64,000 bases of DNA, from positions 1,159,188 through 1,223,187 of the forward strand of contig NZ_MJAH01000001.1 of NCBI RefSeq assembly GCF_001746295.1. Reading direction: 5' to 3'. The notes beneath the pieces are model-generated. The model saw only the letters and a list, made by a program, of their open reading frames with translations. It did not search any database and had not been told where the DNA came from. Made by a program: the position numbers and the translations under genes. Of the stretch, positions 33,232-42,248 are shown piece by piece (the stretch's first letter is position 1; each line of letters opens with the position of its first letter). This DNA comes from Streptomyces sp. LUP47B. Its GTDB lineage: Bacteria > Actinomycetota > Actinomycetes > Streptomycetales > Streptomycetaceae.

Positions 33232-34236
33232 TCAGTCGAGGGTGAGGTTGAGCAAGGCGGCGGCGTTGCCGCCGCGTACGGCGTCGAAGTCGGCCTCGGA
33301 CAACTGGGCGGCGCGGAGCGCGCCGACGGGGTCTTCGGTTCCCATGTCGAACGGGAAGTCCGATCCGAGGCAGACACGGTCGGGACCGGCCACGCGCACC
33401 AGTTCCCGCAGGACGTGCGGGTCGTGGACGAGGGAGTCGAAGTACAGGCGCTTCAGATAGCTGCTGGGCAGGTGGGCGCAGCCGGCGCCGGCGTCTGAAC
33501 GGGTGGACCAGGCGTGGTCGGAACGGCCGATGTGCGTGGGCAGATAGCCACCGCCGTGTGCGGCGATCACCTTCAGACCGGGATGCCGGTCCAGAACGCC
33601 GGAGAAGATCAGGTGGGAGAGAGCGACGGCGTTCTCCGTCGGCTGTCCCACAGTGTTGGACAGGTACCACTGGTCGAGCCGCTGGTCGAGCGTGCAGCCG
33701 AAGGGGTGCAGGAAGAGGATTGCCTCGGTCTCCTCGGCCCGCGACCAGAGCGGTTCGTACGCCGGGTCGGACAGCTCACGGCCCGGGGCATGGCTGGAGA
33801 TCTCCACGCCGCTCAGCCCCTGTTCGAGGGCATGCTCGAGGGCGCGTACCGCGAGCCGCGGGTGCTGCAGAGGTATGAGGCCGAGTCCGCGCAATCGGTC
33901 GGGGGCGGCCGAACAATGCGTCGCCGTCGCCTCGCCCGCGAGCCGGTATATCTTCTCGGCCGTATCCTCGTCCGCCCAGTAGTGGTAGTGCGAGGGGGAT
34001 GGACTGACGAGCTGGACGTCCACGCCCTGCCCGTCCATCGCGGCCAGCCGAACGGTGACGTCGGTCAGCCGGGGGATGCGCTCGCGCACCATGGGCCCGT
34101 TGACGGCCAGGGCCGCCGGGCCGTTGCGCCGGGCGTCCAGCGCCTTCGCCTCGGCCAGACCCGGCAGGCCGTCCACCAGTGCTTCGACCTCGGGCAGCAG
34201 GACGTGGGCGTGCACGTCGACGGTGAGTGCGGTCAC
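33232..34236 (-). CDS. amidohydrolase-2 family (ACMSD-like decarboxylase/hydrolase)
   Basis: 334 aa from GTG 34236 (GTGA overlap with the monooxygenase). The N-terminal metal motif VDVHAHVLLPE, a central AILFLHPFGC strand with a His ligand, VIAAHGGGYLP with the third His, and LGSDFPFD with the catalytic Asp match the ACMSD / gamma-resorcylate decarboxylase branch. These zinc or manganese TIM barrels remove CO2 from, or hydrolyse, aromatic-derived acids. In this operon it could act on a ring-cleavage acid or on the aromatic acid itself. Confidence 0.88.
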   Translation of the reverse strand: MTALTVDVHAHVLLPEVEALVDGLPGLAEAKALDARRNGPAALAVNGPMVRERIPRLTDVTVRLAAMDGQGVDVQLVSPSPSHYHYWADEDTAEKIYRLAGEATATHCSAAPDRLRGLGLIPLQHPRLAVRALEHALEQGLSGVEISSHAPGRELSDPAYEPLWSRAEETEAILFLHPFGCTLDQRLDQWYLSNTVGQPTENAVALSHLIFSGVLDRHPGLKVIAAHGGGYLPTHIGRSDHAWSTRSDAGAGCAHLPSSYLKRLYFDSLVHDPHVLRELVRVAGPDRVCLGSDFPFDMGTEDPVGALRAAQLSEADFDAVRGGNAAALLNLTLD

Positions 34237-35372
34237 GGCAGCTCCCGCAGCATCGTCATGGTCCGGACCATCAGACCGGGAATGTCCGCGTCTCGGACGC
34301 CGTCGAGCTGCCACTGGCCGAGTTGCACGGACGCCACCACCACCGGTCGGACGCGGGCGATACGCCGCTCGTAGTACGCCTGGAACAGCGCGTCGTCCCA
34401 GCTCTCGGTGGCGGTCAGCAACTGGGCGAGCACCCACGCGTCTTCCAGGGAAAGGGCCGCGCCCTGAGCGAGGGTGGGCGGACAGCAGTGCGCGGCGTCG
34501 CCGATCAGCACGACGCGGCCGCGGTGCCAGGAGCCCTCGACCAGCAGCTGGTCGAACCAGGTGTAGTTGACCTTCGCCGGGTCGGTGATGTGCTCGGTGA
34601 TCTCCGGCCAGAAGCCACCGTAGGCGGAGGCGAGGCGGCGCATCTCGTCGGCGTACGTTGCCGGTGGGATCGAGGCACGGTCGCGGTTGTCCTCGACGAC
34701 GTACGCGTACAGGGTGCTGTCGCTGGTGGGGCTGTAGCCCGCGATGTAGGAGGGCCCGCCGTAGGCGAGGTCGGTGCGGGTGACACCGGTGGGGCGCGGG
34801 GCGGCGATGCGCCAGATGGCCATGCCGGTCGGTTCCGGCTTGTCGGTGATGCCGATCGCCGCGCGGGTCGAGGAACCGAGCCCGTCGGCGGCGATCACCA
34901 GGTCGTAACGGCCCTCGGTACCGTCGGAGAATTGTACGGAGACCCCGTTCGCGTCCTGGTCGAGGAGCTGGGCGGTCGTGCCCAGGCGCACCGAGGCGCC
35001 GCTCGCGCGCACGGCGTCGATAAGGATCTGCTGGAGCTGGGGACGCTGCATGCCGAGCGTGGCGGGCAGGTCGTCACCGCCGGTGCGGATGTCTTGGGCG
35101 ACGTGTAGCACGGTGCCGTCGGGAGCGGTGATGCCGACCGAGTCGTAACTGAAGCCGGACGCCTGTACCTGCTCCCACACCCCGAGTTCACGCAGGACGC
35201 GCAGGGCGTTGCCCTGGAGGCTGATGCCAGAGCCGGCGGTGGCATTCCAGTCATCCCTGGCCTCGATCAGATCCACGGCGATTCCGCCGCGACGCAGAAG
35301 GAGGGTGACGGCGTTTCCGGCTGCACCGCCGCCGATCACCAGGACCGTGCGGGCTCTACTCATAGGGGTCAT
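34233..35372 (-). CDS. FAD-dependent aromatic monooxygenase (salicylate/6-hydroxynicotinate hydroxylase-like)
   Basis: 379 aa, class A flavoprotein hydroxylase length. FAD-binding VLVIGGGAAGNAVTLLLRR near residues 10-28, the DG motif YDLVIAADGLGS near 155-166, and GRVVLIGDAAHCCPPTLAQG near 285. It would add OH to an aromatic acid or phenol with NAD(P)H and O2, making the diol for the extradiol dioxygenase two genes on. An alternative start (MSRAR) lies three codons in. The exact ring substrate is not determinable. Confidence 0.9.
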   Translation of the reverse strand: MTPMSRARTVLVIGGGAAGNAVTLLLRRGGIAVDLIEARDDWNATAGSGISLQGNALRVLRELGVWEQVQASGFSYDSVGITAPDGTVLHVAQDIRTGGDDLPATLGMQRPQLQQILIDAVRASGASVRLGTTAQLLDQDANGVSVQFSDGTEGRYDLVIAADGLGSSTRAAIGITDKPEPTGMAIWRIAAPRPTGVTRTDLAYGGPSYIAGYSPTSDSTLYAYVVEDNRDRASIPPATYADEMRRLASAYGGFWPEITEHITDPAKVNYTWFDQLLVEGSWHRGRVVLIGDAAHCCPPTLAQGAALSLEDAWVLAQLLTATESWDDALFQAYYERRIARVRPVVVASVQLGQWQLDGVRDADIPGLMVRTMTMLRELP

Positions 35373-35396
35373 TGGGGAACTCCCTTGTTCCGCTGG

Positions 35397-36359
35397 TTAC
35401 TTGACAGCGATGGGGTTGACCGGGGAGCCGACGGCTCCGGTGATGGGCAGGGGTGCTGCGGTGAGCCAGAAGTCGTGCACGCCATCTGCGGCGCAGTCCT
35501 GGGCGAGCGCGTCCAGGTCCCACATCTCGCCGATGAGCAGGCCGATGTGCGGGATGGCGACCTGGTGCAGCGGCTGGAAGGCGGGCTCGAACTCGTTCGG
35601 CCTGACCTCGAAGCCCCAGGTGTCGGTGGCGAGCGCGGCGATCTCTGTGCCGTGCAGCCAGCTGGCCGTGGTGAAGGACAGCCCGGGCGAGTCGCCGCCC
35701 GCGTAGTCGCCCCAGCCGTCACGCCGGGCCCGGGTCAGCCGGCCGGTGCGCACGAGCACAAGGTCACCGCGGCCCACTGCCACCCCGTGAGCCTCGGCCG
35801 TCGCCGTCAGGTGTTCCTCGGTGATGGCGAAGCCGTCGGGCAGTTCGCCGCCGTCACCGATGACGCGGCCCACATCCAGCAGCACGCCGCGCCCGGCGAC
35901 GTGAGGAGCCATGTGCTCGATGCCGGTGACCAGGTCGCCGTCGGAGGTGACGACCTTCTCGGCCGCCCGGCCGTTCCACGCCTTGCCGTGGTCGAAGATG
36001 TGCCCGAGCCCGTCCCACTGGGTGGAGCACTGGAGCGGCATCGCGATCACGTCGTCGGCGCCGCCGATGCCGTGCGGGAAGCCCTGGTTGCCGAGGGCGG
36101 CGTCGGTGCCGGTGTCGAGCATGGTGTGCACCGGGTTGGTGCGGCGCCGCCAGCCCTTCTGCGGGCCGTTCATGTCGAAGGACTGGGCGAGCGAGAAACT
36201 GACGCCCCGTCGGATGAGAGCCGCGCCCTCGCGGCGCTTGGCCTCGTCGAGGAAGTTGAGCGTGCCGAGCACGTCGTCCTCGCCCCAACGCTCCCAGTTG
36301 GAAAAGGCCTTGGCCGCTTCGGCGATTGCGGCCTCAGGGTTGTGGCGGTCCAGCGTCAC
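35397..36359 (-). CDS. cyclase family protein (kynurenine-formamidase-like metal hydrolase)
   Basis: 320 aa from GTG 36359. Marked by WDGLGHIFDHGKAWNG, the family's QxDxxxHF-like metal site in variant form, VLLDVGRV, and GDLVLVRTGR. The cyclase fold (PF04199) includes metal-dependent amidases and hydrolases of cyclic substrates. At this point it could hydrolyse an amide, lactone or ring-opened product in the operon. It overlaps the upstream FAH stop by GTGA. Confidence 0.85.
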   Translation of the reverse strand: MTLDRHNPEAAIAEAAKAFSNWERWGEDDVLGTLNFLDEAKRREGAALIRRGVSFSLAQSFDMNGPQKGWRRRTNPVHTMLDTGTDAALGNQGFPHGIGGADDVIAMPLQCSTQWDGLGHIFDHGKAWNGRAAEKVVTSDGDLVTGIEHMAPHVAGRGVLLDVGRVIGDGGELPDGFAITEEHLTATAEAHGVAVGRGDLVLVRTGRLTRARRDGWGDYAGGDSPGLSFTTASWLHGTEIAALATDTWGFEVRPNEFEPAFQPLHQVAIPHIGLLIGEMWDLDALAQDCAADGVHDFWLTAAPLPITGAVGSPVNPIAVK

Positions 36360-37357
36360 GGCGCGACCTCCGCCACACAGCGGGTGCGCTGCACGCCGAG
36401 CCCGGTGACCGAGCCTTCCATGACGTCGCCGTCGCGCAGCAGCCGGCCCCAGTGCATGCCGTTGCCGGCCGGGCTGCCGGTGAGCACCAGGTCGCCGGGC
36501 AGAAGCTGGGCGGTCTGCGAGGCGTGCGCCACCATGCGAGCGACCTTGAAGATCATGTCCTTGGTGGACTCGTCCTGTCGGGTCTCGCCGTTGAGCTTGA
36601 GCGTGACCTGCAGGTCGTCGGGGTGCGCGATCGACTCGGCCGGGACGATCCACGGGCCGAGCGGGGTGAACCCCGGGGCGTTCTTACTGCGCAGCCAGTC
36701 CGTGCCGATCTGCGGCATGTCCCGGCGGAAGACGGTGGCCCGGTCGGTCACATCGTTGGCGATGGTGTACCCGGCGATGTACTCCGGCGCCTCCTCCACC
36801 GATACCTGATAGGCGGCCCGACCGATGACGACCGCCAACTCCAGCTCCCAGTCCGGCTGTTCGGCCCAGGCAGGCAGGACCACGTCGTCGTACGGTCCGG
36901 TGATCGCGCTCGGCAGTCCGATGAAGACGTACGGCAGATCCTCCGCGGCCCGCCGGTCCATGAGTTCCGCCGCCTCCGCGCGGCGCTCAGCCTCGGGCCG
37001 GTCGTCACCGGGGGCGCGATGGGCCACGTGCAGGTCGATCACATGCTGGCGATAGTTCGCGCCCGACTGGAACACCTGCCGCGGGGCGATCGGCGCGTGC
37101 ACGCGAAGGTCCGCGACGGGTGTGCGGGGCAGGGCGGGGTCGGCCGCCAGCGCGCGCAGCTGCGGCAGAACCGCCTCCCAACGGTCCAGTACGTCCAGCG
37201 CGGTCAGCCGCTCGTCGCCGAGGGCCCGCCGCAGGTCGAGCGCCTGGCCGTCGGGCGTCACCAAGGAGGGAAAGGCTGACCCGTCCGGAGCCGAGAGCGT
37301 GGCAAGGGCGAATGGTCCGACGAAGAGCGCGGACGCGGGTTCAGGTTTCACGGACAT
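36356..37357 (-). CDS. fumarylacetoacetate hydrolase family enzyme, first gene of aromatic operon
   Basis: 333 aa. The FAH core includes VFQSGANYRQHV near residues 94-105, DWELELAVVIGRAAYQV with metal-binding Glu residues, and GDLVLTGSPAGNGMHWG. It differs from the second FAH enzyme of the operon (31.2 kb) by a longer N-terminus. Probably hydrolyses an acylpyruvate-type intermediate. First gene behind the divergent promoter shared with the LysR regulator, 127 bp away. Confidence 0.9.
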   Translation of the reverse strand: MSVKPEPASALFVGPFALATLSAPDGSAFPSLVTPDGQALDLRRALGDERLTALDVLDRWEAVLPQLRALAADPALPRTPVADLRVHAPIAPRQVFQSGANYRQHVIDLHVAHRAPGDDRPEAERRAEAAELMDRRAAEDLPYVFIGLPSAITGPYDDVVLPAWAEQPDWELELAVVIGRAAYQVSVEEAPEYIAGYTIANDVTDRATVFRRDMPQIGTDWLRSKNAPGFTPLGPWIVPAESIAHPDDLQVTLKLNGETRQDESTKDMIFKVARMVAHASQTAQLLPGDLVLTGSPAGNGMHWGRLLRDGDVMEGSVTGLGVQRTRCVAEVAP

Positions 37358-37419
37358 GTCCTCCCGATTGCGGTGCGACTAATCTGGACCGCGCACCAGC
37401 AATCAGGGAAATCGATCCT

Positions 37420-37438
37420 ATGGATGATCACTATCCAT
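37420..37438. promoter_or_regulatory. ATGGAT-N7-ATCCAT inverted repeat, candidate LysR site
   Basis: ATGGAT (37420-37425) and ATCCAT (37433-37438) flank GATCACT, giving the dyad with interrupted centre and T/A ends typical of LysR-type binding sites. It lies between the FAH gene and the LysR gene. Confidence 0.55.
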
Positions 37439-37484
37439 GTGTTTTATTCTCGCTGGTAATCGCCGTACCGCGAAGGGGAAGTCC

Positions 37485-38411
37485 GTGAATTTGGCCCGCC
37501 TCGACCTCAACCTCGTCGTCGCGTTGCGCGCGCTGCTCGAAGAGCGCAATGTCACCCGAGCTGGCGAGCGAGTCGGGCTGAGCCAGCCCGCCATGAGCGC
37601 GTCTCTGGCCCGGCTGCGCCGCCACTTCGACGACGACCTGCTCGCCCGCGTCGGCGGCCACTACGAACTCACCGCCCTCGGCCAGGTACTGCTCGACCGC
37701 ACCTCCACTGCCTATGACGTGCTGGAACGCCTTTTCGCCAGCCAAGCCGACTTCGACCCGGCCAAGGAGACCCGCGAGTTCAGGTTGATCGCGTCGGACT
37801 ACGCCGTCGCCGTCTTCGGCGCCGAGCTCGCCCGCGTCGTGCACGAGGAGGCACCAGGCATCCGGCTGCGCTTCTCCCAGACCCCGCCCACCGTCGTCGA
37901 CGACACCGCCACGCTGCTGAGTGCCACCGACGGCCTGCTCATGCCTCACGGCATCATCAGCGACTTCCCCGCCACCGACCTCTACGACGACCACTGGGTG
38001 TTCCTCGTCGCCGACGATCACCCGAGCGTCGAGGACCGCATCACGGCGGAGGACCTGTCCCAGTTGCCCTGGGTCACCTACCAGCGCACGTACGACGCCC
38101 CCGCGGTGCGCCAGCTCGGCATGCTGGGCATCGAACCCCGCGTGGAGGTCTCCGTCGACAGCTTCCAGTTGCTGCCTCACCTGGTGGCAGGCACGCGGCG
38201 GATCGCCCTGGTGCAGGCCCGCCTCGCCCGCTTGATGGCGCCGCTCGCCGCCGTGCGGGTGGTGGAGCCGCCGTACGAGGCCATTCCGCTGCGGGAGGCA
38301 CTGTGGTGGCACCCGGTGCATACTCACGACGCCGCTCACATCTGGCTGCGCGAGACGGCCACGCGGGCAGCTCGGAGGCTGCTCGACCGGGAGAGCCAGA
38401 AACCGGCCTGA
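37485..38411 (+). CDS. LysR-type transcriptional regulator (NodD-like)
   Basis: 308 aa from GTG 37485 with GAAGGGGAA upstream. HTH at residues about 4-62: ARLDLNLVVALRALLEERNV, RVGLSQPAMSASLARLRRHF. The effector domain (about 90-300) has FRLIASDYAVAVF and the LLPHLVAGTRRIALVQ segment typical of the NodD/NahR branch that senses aromatic compounds. Divergent from the aromatic operon and probably its inducer-dependent activator. Confidence 0.92.
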   Translation: MNLARLDLNLVVALRALLEERNVTRAGERVGLSQPAMSASLARLRRHFDDDLLARVGGHYELTALGQVLLDRTSTAYDVLERLFASQADFDPAKETREFRLIASDYAVAVFGAELARVVHEEAPGIRLRFSQTPPTVVDDTATLLSATDGLLMPHGIISDFPATDLYDDHWVFLVADDHPSVEDRITAEDLSQLPWVTYQRTYDAPAVRQLGMLGIEPRVEVSVDSFQLLPHLVAGTRRIALVQARLARLMAPLAAVRVVEPPYEAIPLREALWWHPVHTHDAAHIWLRETATRAARRLLDRESQKPA

Positions 38412-38706
38412 CGTGATGTGCCGGGACGCCGTTTGTGTGTCATCTGACTTGCGCGGGATGTCTCAGACAGGAACGCACGTGAGTCTGCCGTGTCCCTTGG
38501 CAGTGCCGGATCTTGCACGTGATGCACACCGCCATCCCGTGGCAGGACCTGCCCGAGTCGCCTGCTCCCGCCCAGCAGGCGCGCGCGTCTTCTGGCTTCT
38601 GATAGTAAACTCAGGCATACGATGCGGCTGCGGGGGCAGTACGTGGCCGCCGGAACGAGTACCCGGCGTCGATGTGGAGGTGTGTTCTGTGCCGTCAGGA
38701 AGGCAC

Positions 38707-39198
38707 GTGTCCGGCTCCATGGATGACGAGCCGGCCTGCTCCATGGAGCGGAGCCTGCAGGTACTCGGCGAGCGGTGGACTCTGCTGGTGCTGCGTGAGG
38801 TCCTCTACGGCAGGCACCGGTTCGCTGAAATCCAGAATTCTCTCGGCATCGCGTCGAACCTGCTCAGTGACCGGCTAAAGGTTCTCGTCGACGCCGGAGT
38901 GCTGCGGACACTGGCCTACCAGGAGGCTGGCAGCAGGCCCCGGAAGAGCTACCACCTGACGCCGGCCGGGCTGGAACTGCAGCCCGTGCTGGGTGCACTG
39001 CAGCAGTGGGGCGACCGTCACCGTCCGCGGCCCGCAGGCCCCTCCGCTTGCCAGCGGACCCGCTCCACGGGTCGGGCCGTCCACGTGGGGTTCCTCGATG
39101 AGGACGGCCGCGAGGTCCCCATGGAGGATGTGTCGCTGATGGCAGCACCTGACCCTCAGAACTCATCCGGCCTCGGGAAACAGCGGAGCAGTCGTTAG
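38707..39198 (+). CDS. HxlR-family winged-helix regulator
   Basis: 163 aa from GTG 38707, with AGGAAGG just upstream; ATG 38719 is an alternative. HxlR signature CSMERSLQVLGERWTLLVLR, RHRFAEIQNSLGIASNLLSD and the wing YHLTPAGLELQPVLGAL are clear. The Cys near the N-terminus is conserved in many redox- or aldehyde-sensing HxlR proteins. The C-terminal ~50 residues are an extension. The target is unknown; the enoyl-CoA hydratase beyond the recombinase fossil is one candidate. Confidence 0.85.
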   Translation: MSGSMDDEPACSMERSLQVLGERWTLLVLREVLYGRHRFAEIQNSLGIASNLLSDRLKVLVDAGVLRTLAYQEAGSRPRKSYHLTPAGLELQPVLGALQQWGDRHRPRPAGPSACQRTRSTGRAVHVGFLDEDGREVPMEDVSLMAAPDPQNSSGLGKQRSSR

Positions 39199-39201
39199 CG
39201 C

Positions 39202-39660
39202 TCAGCGCTGCCGTGCCCCTGAAGGCGTGGCACCGTACGAGCTGTGACTTGGCCCGTGACTCGGGACCTCTCCGGCCTGGAGGGCGGAGAAGTCGGCGTG
39301 TGCATGGGCGACGGCTTCGGGGTATGCCTCGCGTTTGGCGTGCTCGGCGAGTGCCCGGTAGATGCTGGCTATCCAGGGGTTCTGGCCCTTGCGTTTGCCA
39401 GTGAAGAAATCAGGTCGGGCTGGATCTGCTCGGCGGACTCGCCGGCCGCGCGGCGGCCGAGCATGGTGTGGCGCATGTCGTCGGTGATGACGGGCGGAAC
39501 CTGCTTGCCCTCGCGGGCCGCGGTGTCGAGCCCTTAGGCGTGGACTCGCGGATGTTCTGCCGCTCGGTCTCCGCCGCCGCGAAGAATGCGAACAGCGGCT
39601 TTCCCGGGCCTGTGGGGTCGTAGATGCTGGGCAGGGGCCCGGCGAGCATTTCCGGGAGCG
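39202..39660 (-). pseudogene. serine recombinase (resolvase) C-terminal remnant
   Basis: Reverse-strand pieces in different frames rebuild a resolvase. MLAGPLPSIYDPTGPGK with FFAAAETERQNIREST is the end of the catalytic domain, then a stop. The next frame has VPPVITDDMRHTMLGRRAAG, and a further frame has GKRKGQNPWIASIYRALAEH, the DNA-binding tail. At least one stop and one frameshift separate them, and the catalytic Ser region is missing. Confidence 0.7.
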
Positions 39661-39889
39661 AGCGGTGGGCGGTGAGAGCCCGTCAAGGACCTCGCGTACC
39701 CGATGCGGATGTCCGCGCTGGGCAGGTCCGGGTTCGATTGGCGCCGACGGCGGAGTTCCCGGGTGCCACGGCCGAACCGGCCCCGTCCGCCGGGTAGGGA
39801 TGCACAGCGCCTTCTTCAGGCGGGGCACTTGCCGCTTCCCTCGGCAGTTGAGGCAGAGTCACATCCCACCTGGATTGCATTTTTAAAGT

Positions 39890-39900
39890 TAGACGCTCTA
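39890..39900. promoter_or_regulatory. short palindrome TAGA-CGC-TCTA upstream of enoyl-CoA hydratase
   Basis: An AT-rich pocket (TTTTTAAAG) and TAGACGCTCTA end 11 bp before the ATG at 39912. It is short and could be chance, but its position over the expected core promoter or +1 suggests an operator, possibly for the HxlR protein. Confidence 0.3.
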
Positions 39901-39911
39901 GGGTCACCCCC

Positions 39912-40736
39912 ATGAGCAATCCCTCGCAATTTCAAGTACATGCGGTGTCGCCTTCCTACTGGAAGGTGACCTTCGAGAACGGCCCGATCAACCTCATCGA
40001 TCTGGACACCGTCGAGCAGCTTGGCGATCTGGTGACCCGTATGGAGCAGGACCCCGATCTGACCGTCGTGGTGTTCCAGAGTGCCAACCCCGACTTCTTC
40101 ATGGCACACTTCGACCTCCGGTCCGACATGCAGCGCTTTTACGCCACAGCGCCCGGTCCCACCGGACTCCTCCCCTACCCGGACAGCCTTCTGCGCCTCA
40201 GCAGGGTCCCGGCTGTCACGATCTCGGCCATCAAGGGCCGTGCCCGAGGAGCGGGAAGTGAGTTCGTCCTGAACACGGACATTCGCTTCGTCGGCAGCAA
40301 CGCCATCCTGGGACAGCCCGAGGTGGGCTTCGGCGCCGTACCCGGCGGCAACCCGATGGGGCGACTGGCCGAGCTGGTGGGCCGGGGCCGCGCGATGGAG
40401 ATCGTGGTGGGAGGAGACGACTTCCCGGCCCAGCTCGCCGCCGAATACGGCTACGTCAACCGCATTCTTCCCGAGGACGAACTGGACGACTTCGTCGACA
40501 CCTTCGCCCGCCGCATCGCCGGCTTCGACAAGACCGCGGTCTCCGGCACGAAGGAGTTCGTCGACGCGGCCACCGCAATCCCAGCGGGGGACTACGCAGC
40601 CGCTCTGGCCGCCATCAGGCGCACAGGGGGACGTCCGGAGAACGCGGATCACGTGCGCAGCCTCTTCGAACGCGGCTTGCAGCAACCTGACGGAATCGAA
40701 CTCGATCTCGGCAAGCACGTCGCCAAAAGGTTGTGA
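39912..40736 (+). CDS. enoyl-CoA hydratase/isomerase family protein
   Basis: 274 aa crotonase fold. Oxyanion-hole segments FFMAHFDLRSDM (about residue 61) and IKGRARGAGSEFVLNTDIRF (about residues 105-124). LGQPEVGFGAVPGGNPMGRL follows, where catalytic Glu residues sit in hydratases; the E of GQPEVGFG is kept. It may hydrate or isomerise an enoyl-CoA, or belong to the non-CoA crotonases. It stands alone, between a recombinase fossil and the AraC gene. Substrate unknown. Confidence 0.85.
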   Translation: MSNPSQFQVHAVSPSYWKVTFENGPINLIDLDTVEQLGDLVTRMEQDPDLTVVVFQSANPDFFMAHFDLRSDMQRFYATAPGPTGLLPYPDSLLRLSRVPAVTISAIKGRARGAGSEFVLNTDIRFVGSNAILGQPEVGFGAVPGGNPMGRLAELVGRGRAMEIVVGGDDFPAQLAAEYGYVNRILPEDELDDFVDTFARRIAGFDKTAVSGTKEFVDAATAIPAGDYAAALAAIRRTGGRPENADHVRSLFERGLQQPDGIELDLGKHVAKRL

Positions 40737-41139
40737 GCCTCTCGGGCGTTTGTGCCGTCCCCTGCTCCATGGGACACGCAATTCCCAGTCACAGCTGGGA
40801 TCTTGTCGAGCAACGACAGCAGTTGAGTGACGTCGTTATGGTTTCCGCCGGTCAGCAACACCGCGAGTGGGATGCACTACCCGTCGGTAAGGACGTGGTG
40901 CTTTCTGCCCGGTCGTGCGCTCGCACGCGTCGACCGGGCTGGGACCGCCACGTCCTGCACGCCTCGGTTCTCTATCGCGGAGAGCTCCGCAAGGAGGCCC
41001 ACGGCTGTTGGCGATTCAGTCGACTCTTCATCGGCTGTGACCTGCTGCTGGGCGGGGGCGGCCCCGGCCTCGAGGATGAGCCGAACCCGGAGCCATGACG
41101 CGAGCCACGGCGAGCACAGGTGGTAGGTAGGCTCCGAAC
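40737..41139. other. intergenic region, no gene seen
   Basis: About 400 bp. A short hairpin (TCCCAG 40783-40788 with CTGGGA 40795-40800) may weakly end the hydratase transcript. Otherwise nothing recognised; it should contain the araC promoter. Confidence 0.4.
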
Positions 41140-42105
41140 ATGACACAGGTCCCAGTCAATCCGGTGGTGTTCTCGACGGCCGACCTTCCCGAGGACCAGC
41201 GGGTCGAGCTGTGGGAAGGTCACAACGCTGACGCGCTGATCGGGCTGCGGTGTCGAACCCTGGGCGCTGCGGCGCTCGACGCCACCGAGATCAACGTCCA
41301 GCTCGGCCGGGTCCACCTCGCACGGGTGCGGGGAAGCTCCCATGTCGTCGAGCGCGACGCCGAGATGGTGCGGCGCCGGCCGGCCGAGTCGGTCGCGCTG
41401 TTCTTCAACCTGGCCGGCGAGGCATTCTTCTACCACGACGACGGTCTGCGCACCGTCCAGCCAGGTCAGCTTCTGATGTGCGACGCCGACCGGCCTTTCA
41501 TGCGCGGCTTCTCCCGCGGGCTGGAGGAGCTGGTGCTCAAGATACCTCGCGACGTGTTCGCCGAGGCGACCGGAGTCGACGCTGTCCTGCGACCTCTCGT
41601 AGTGGACTTCGCGGCCGGGTCCAACTCCTTTGCTCACACCCTGGCCCGCACGGTCGGGGGTGCAGCTCGCGACGAGGATCCGGTGCCGATCCAGGAGGAG
41701 ACGCTGCTGGAGCTGGTCGTCGCCCTGACCGGCCGCAACCGTGATGACCTGCGTGCGGCGCATCGCGCGGCGGCATACTCCTACATCGAGCAGCACCTGC
41801 GCGATCGCCGGCTCTCGGCCCCACAGGTCGCTGCGGCGGTCGGCATCAGCACGCGCCACCTGTCGCGCGTCTTGGCCGATGTGGGCACGACGCTGCCCCA
41901 GCTCGTGCGCGGTCTGCGTCTCGAGAGGGCCCGGAAGCTGCTCGAGACTCCGGCCGTGACCTCGATGACCATCGCCGAGGTCGCCTACCAGTGCGGGTTC
42001 ACCTCTGCGGCCCACTTCTCGAGCGCTTTCACCGCTCGGTTCGGCGAGCGAGCCGGCGAGGTCCGCCGACGCGCCGTCGCGGCTCGGGCCACCGCGTTGC
42101 GCTGA
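41140..42105 (+). CDS. AraC-family regulator with AraC-binding-like (PF14525) N-domain
   Basis: 321 aa. Residues about 25-185 form the AraC_binding_2 type sensing domain (LARVRGSSHVVERDAEMV, SVALFFNLAGEAFF). The C-terminal double HTH (about 215-318) shows LSAPQVAAAVGISTRHLSRV and IAEVAYQCGFTSAAHFSSAF. It lies upstream of, and co-oriented with, the resorcinol/hydroxyquinol genes (144-bp gap) and is the natural activator for them. Confidence 0.92.
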   Translation: MTQVPVNPVVFSTADLPEDQRVELWEGHNADALIGLRCRTLGAAALDATEINVQLGRVHLARVRGSSHVVERDAEMVRRRPAESVALFFNLAGEAFFYHDDGLRTVQPGQLLMCDADRPFMRGFSRGLEELVLKIPRDVFAEATGVDAVLRPLVVDFAAGSNSFAHTLARTVGGAARDEDPVPIQEETLLELVVALTGRNRDDLRAAHRAAAYSYIEQHLRDRRLSAPQVAAAVGISTRHLSRVLADVGTTLPQLVRGLRLERARKLLETPAVTSMTIAEVAYQCGFTSAAHFSSAFTARFGERAGEVRRRAVAARATALR

Positions 42106-42248
42106 GCCACCGGATCGATTGCGGCATTCGGCCACCGTTTTGCGTTTCCGCCCAGACGGCGGCTGGTCATCGACCTGGCCGGGGGTGTTCGTCGACCCTG
42201 GCAGGGAGATGGGTCCGGCGCGCGGCTGGCCCGAGGAAGGGTGGCGTG

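Noticed and set aside
39700..39760. A tRNA-like T-arm (GGTTCGATT) near 39731
   Set aside because: The flanking bases do not form the 5-bp T stem, and no anticodon or D arm precedes it.
40075..40095. GTGCCAACC as a TnsB-like site
   Set aside because: It encodes conserved residues of the enoyl-CoA hydratase and stands alone.
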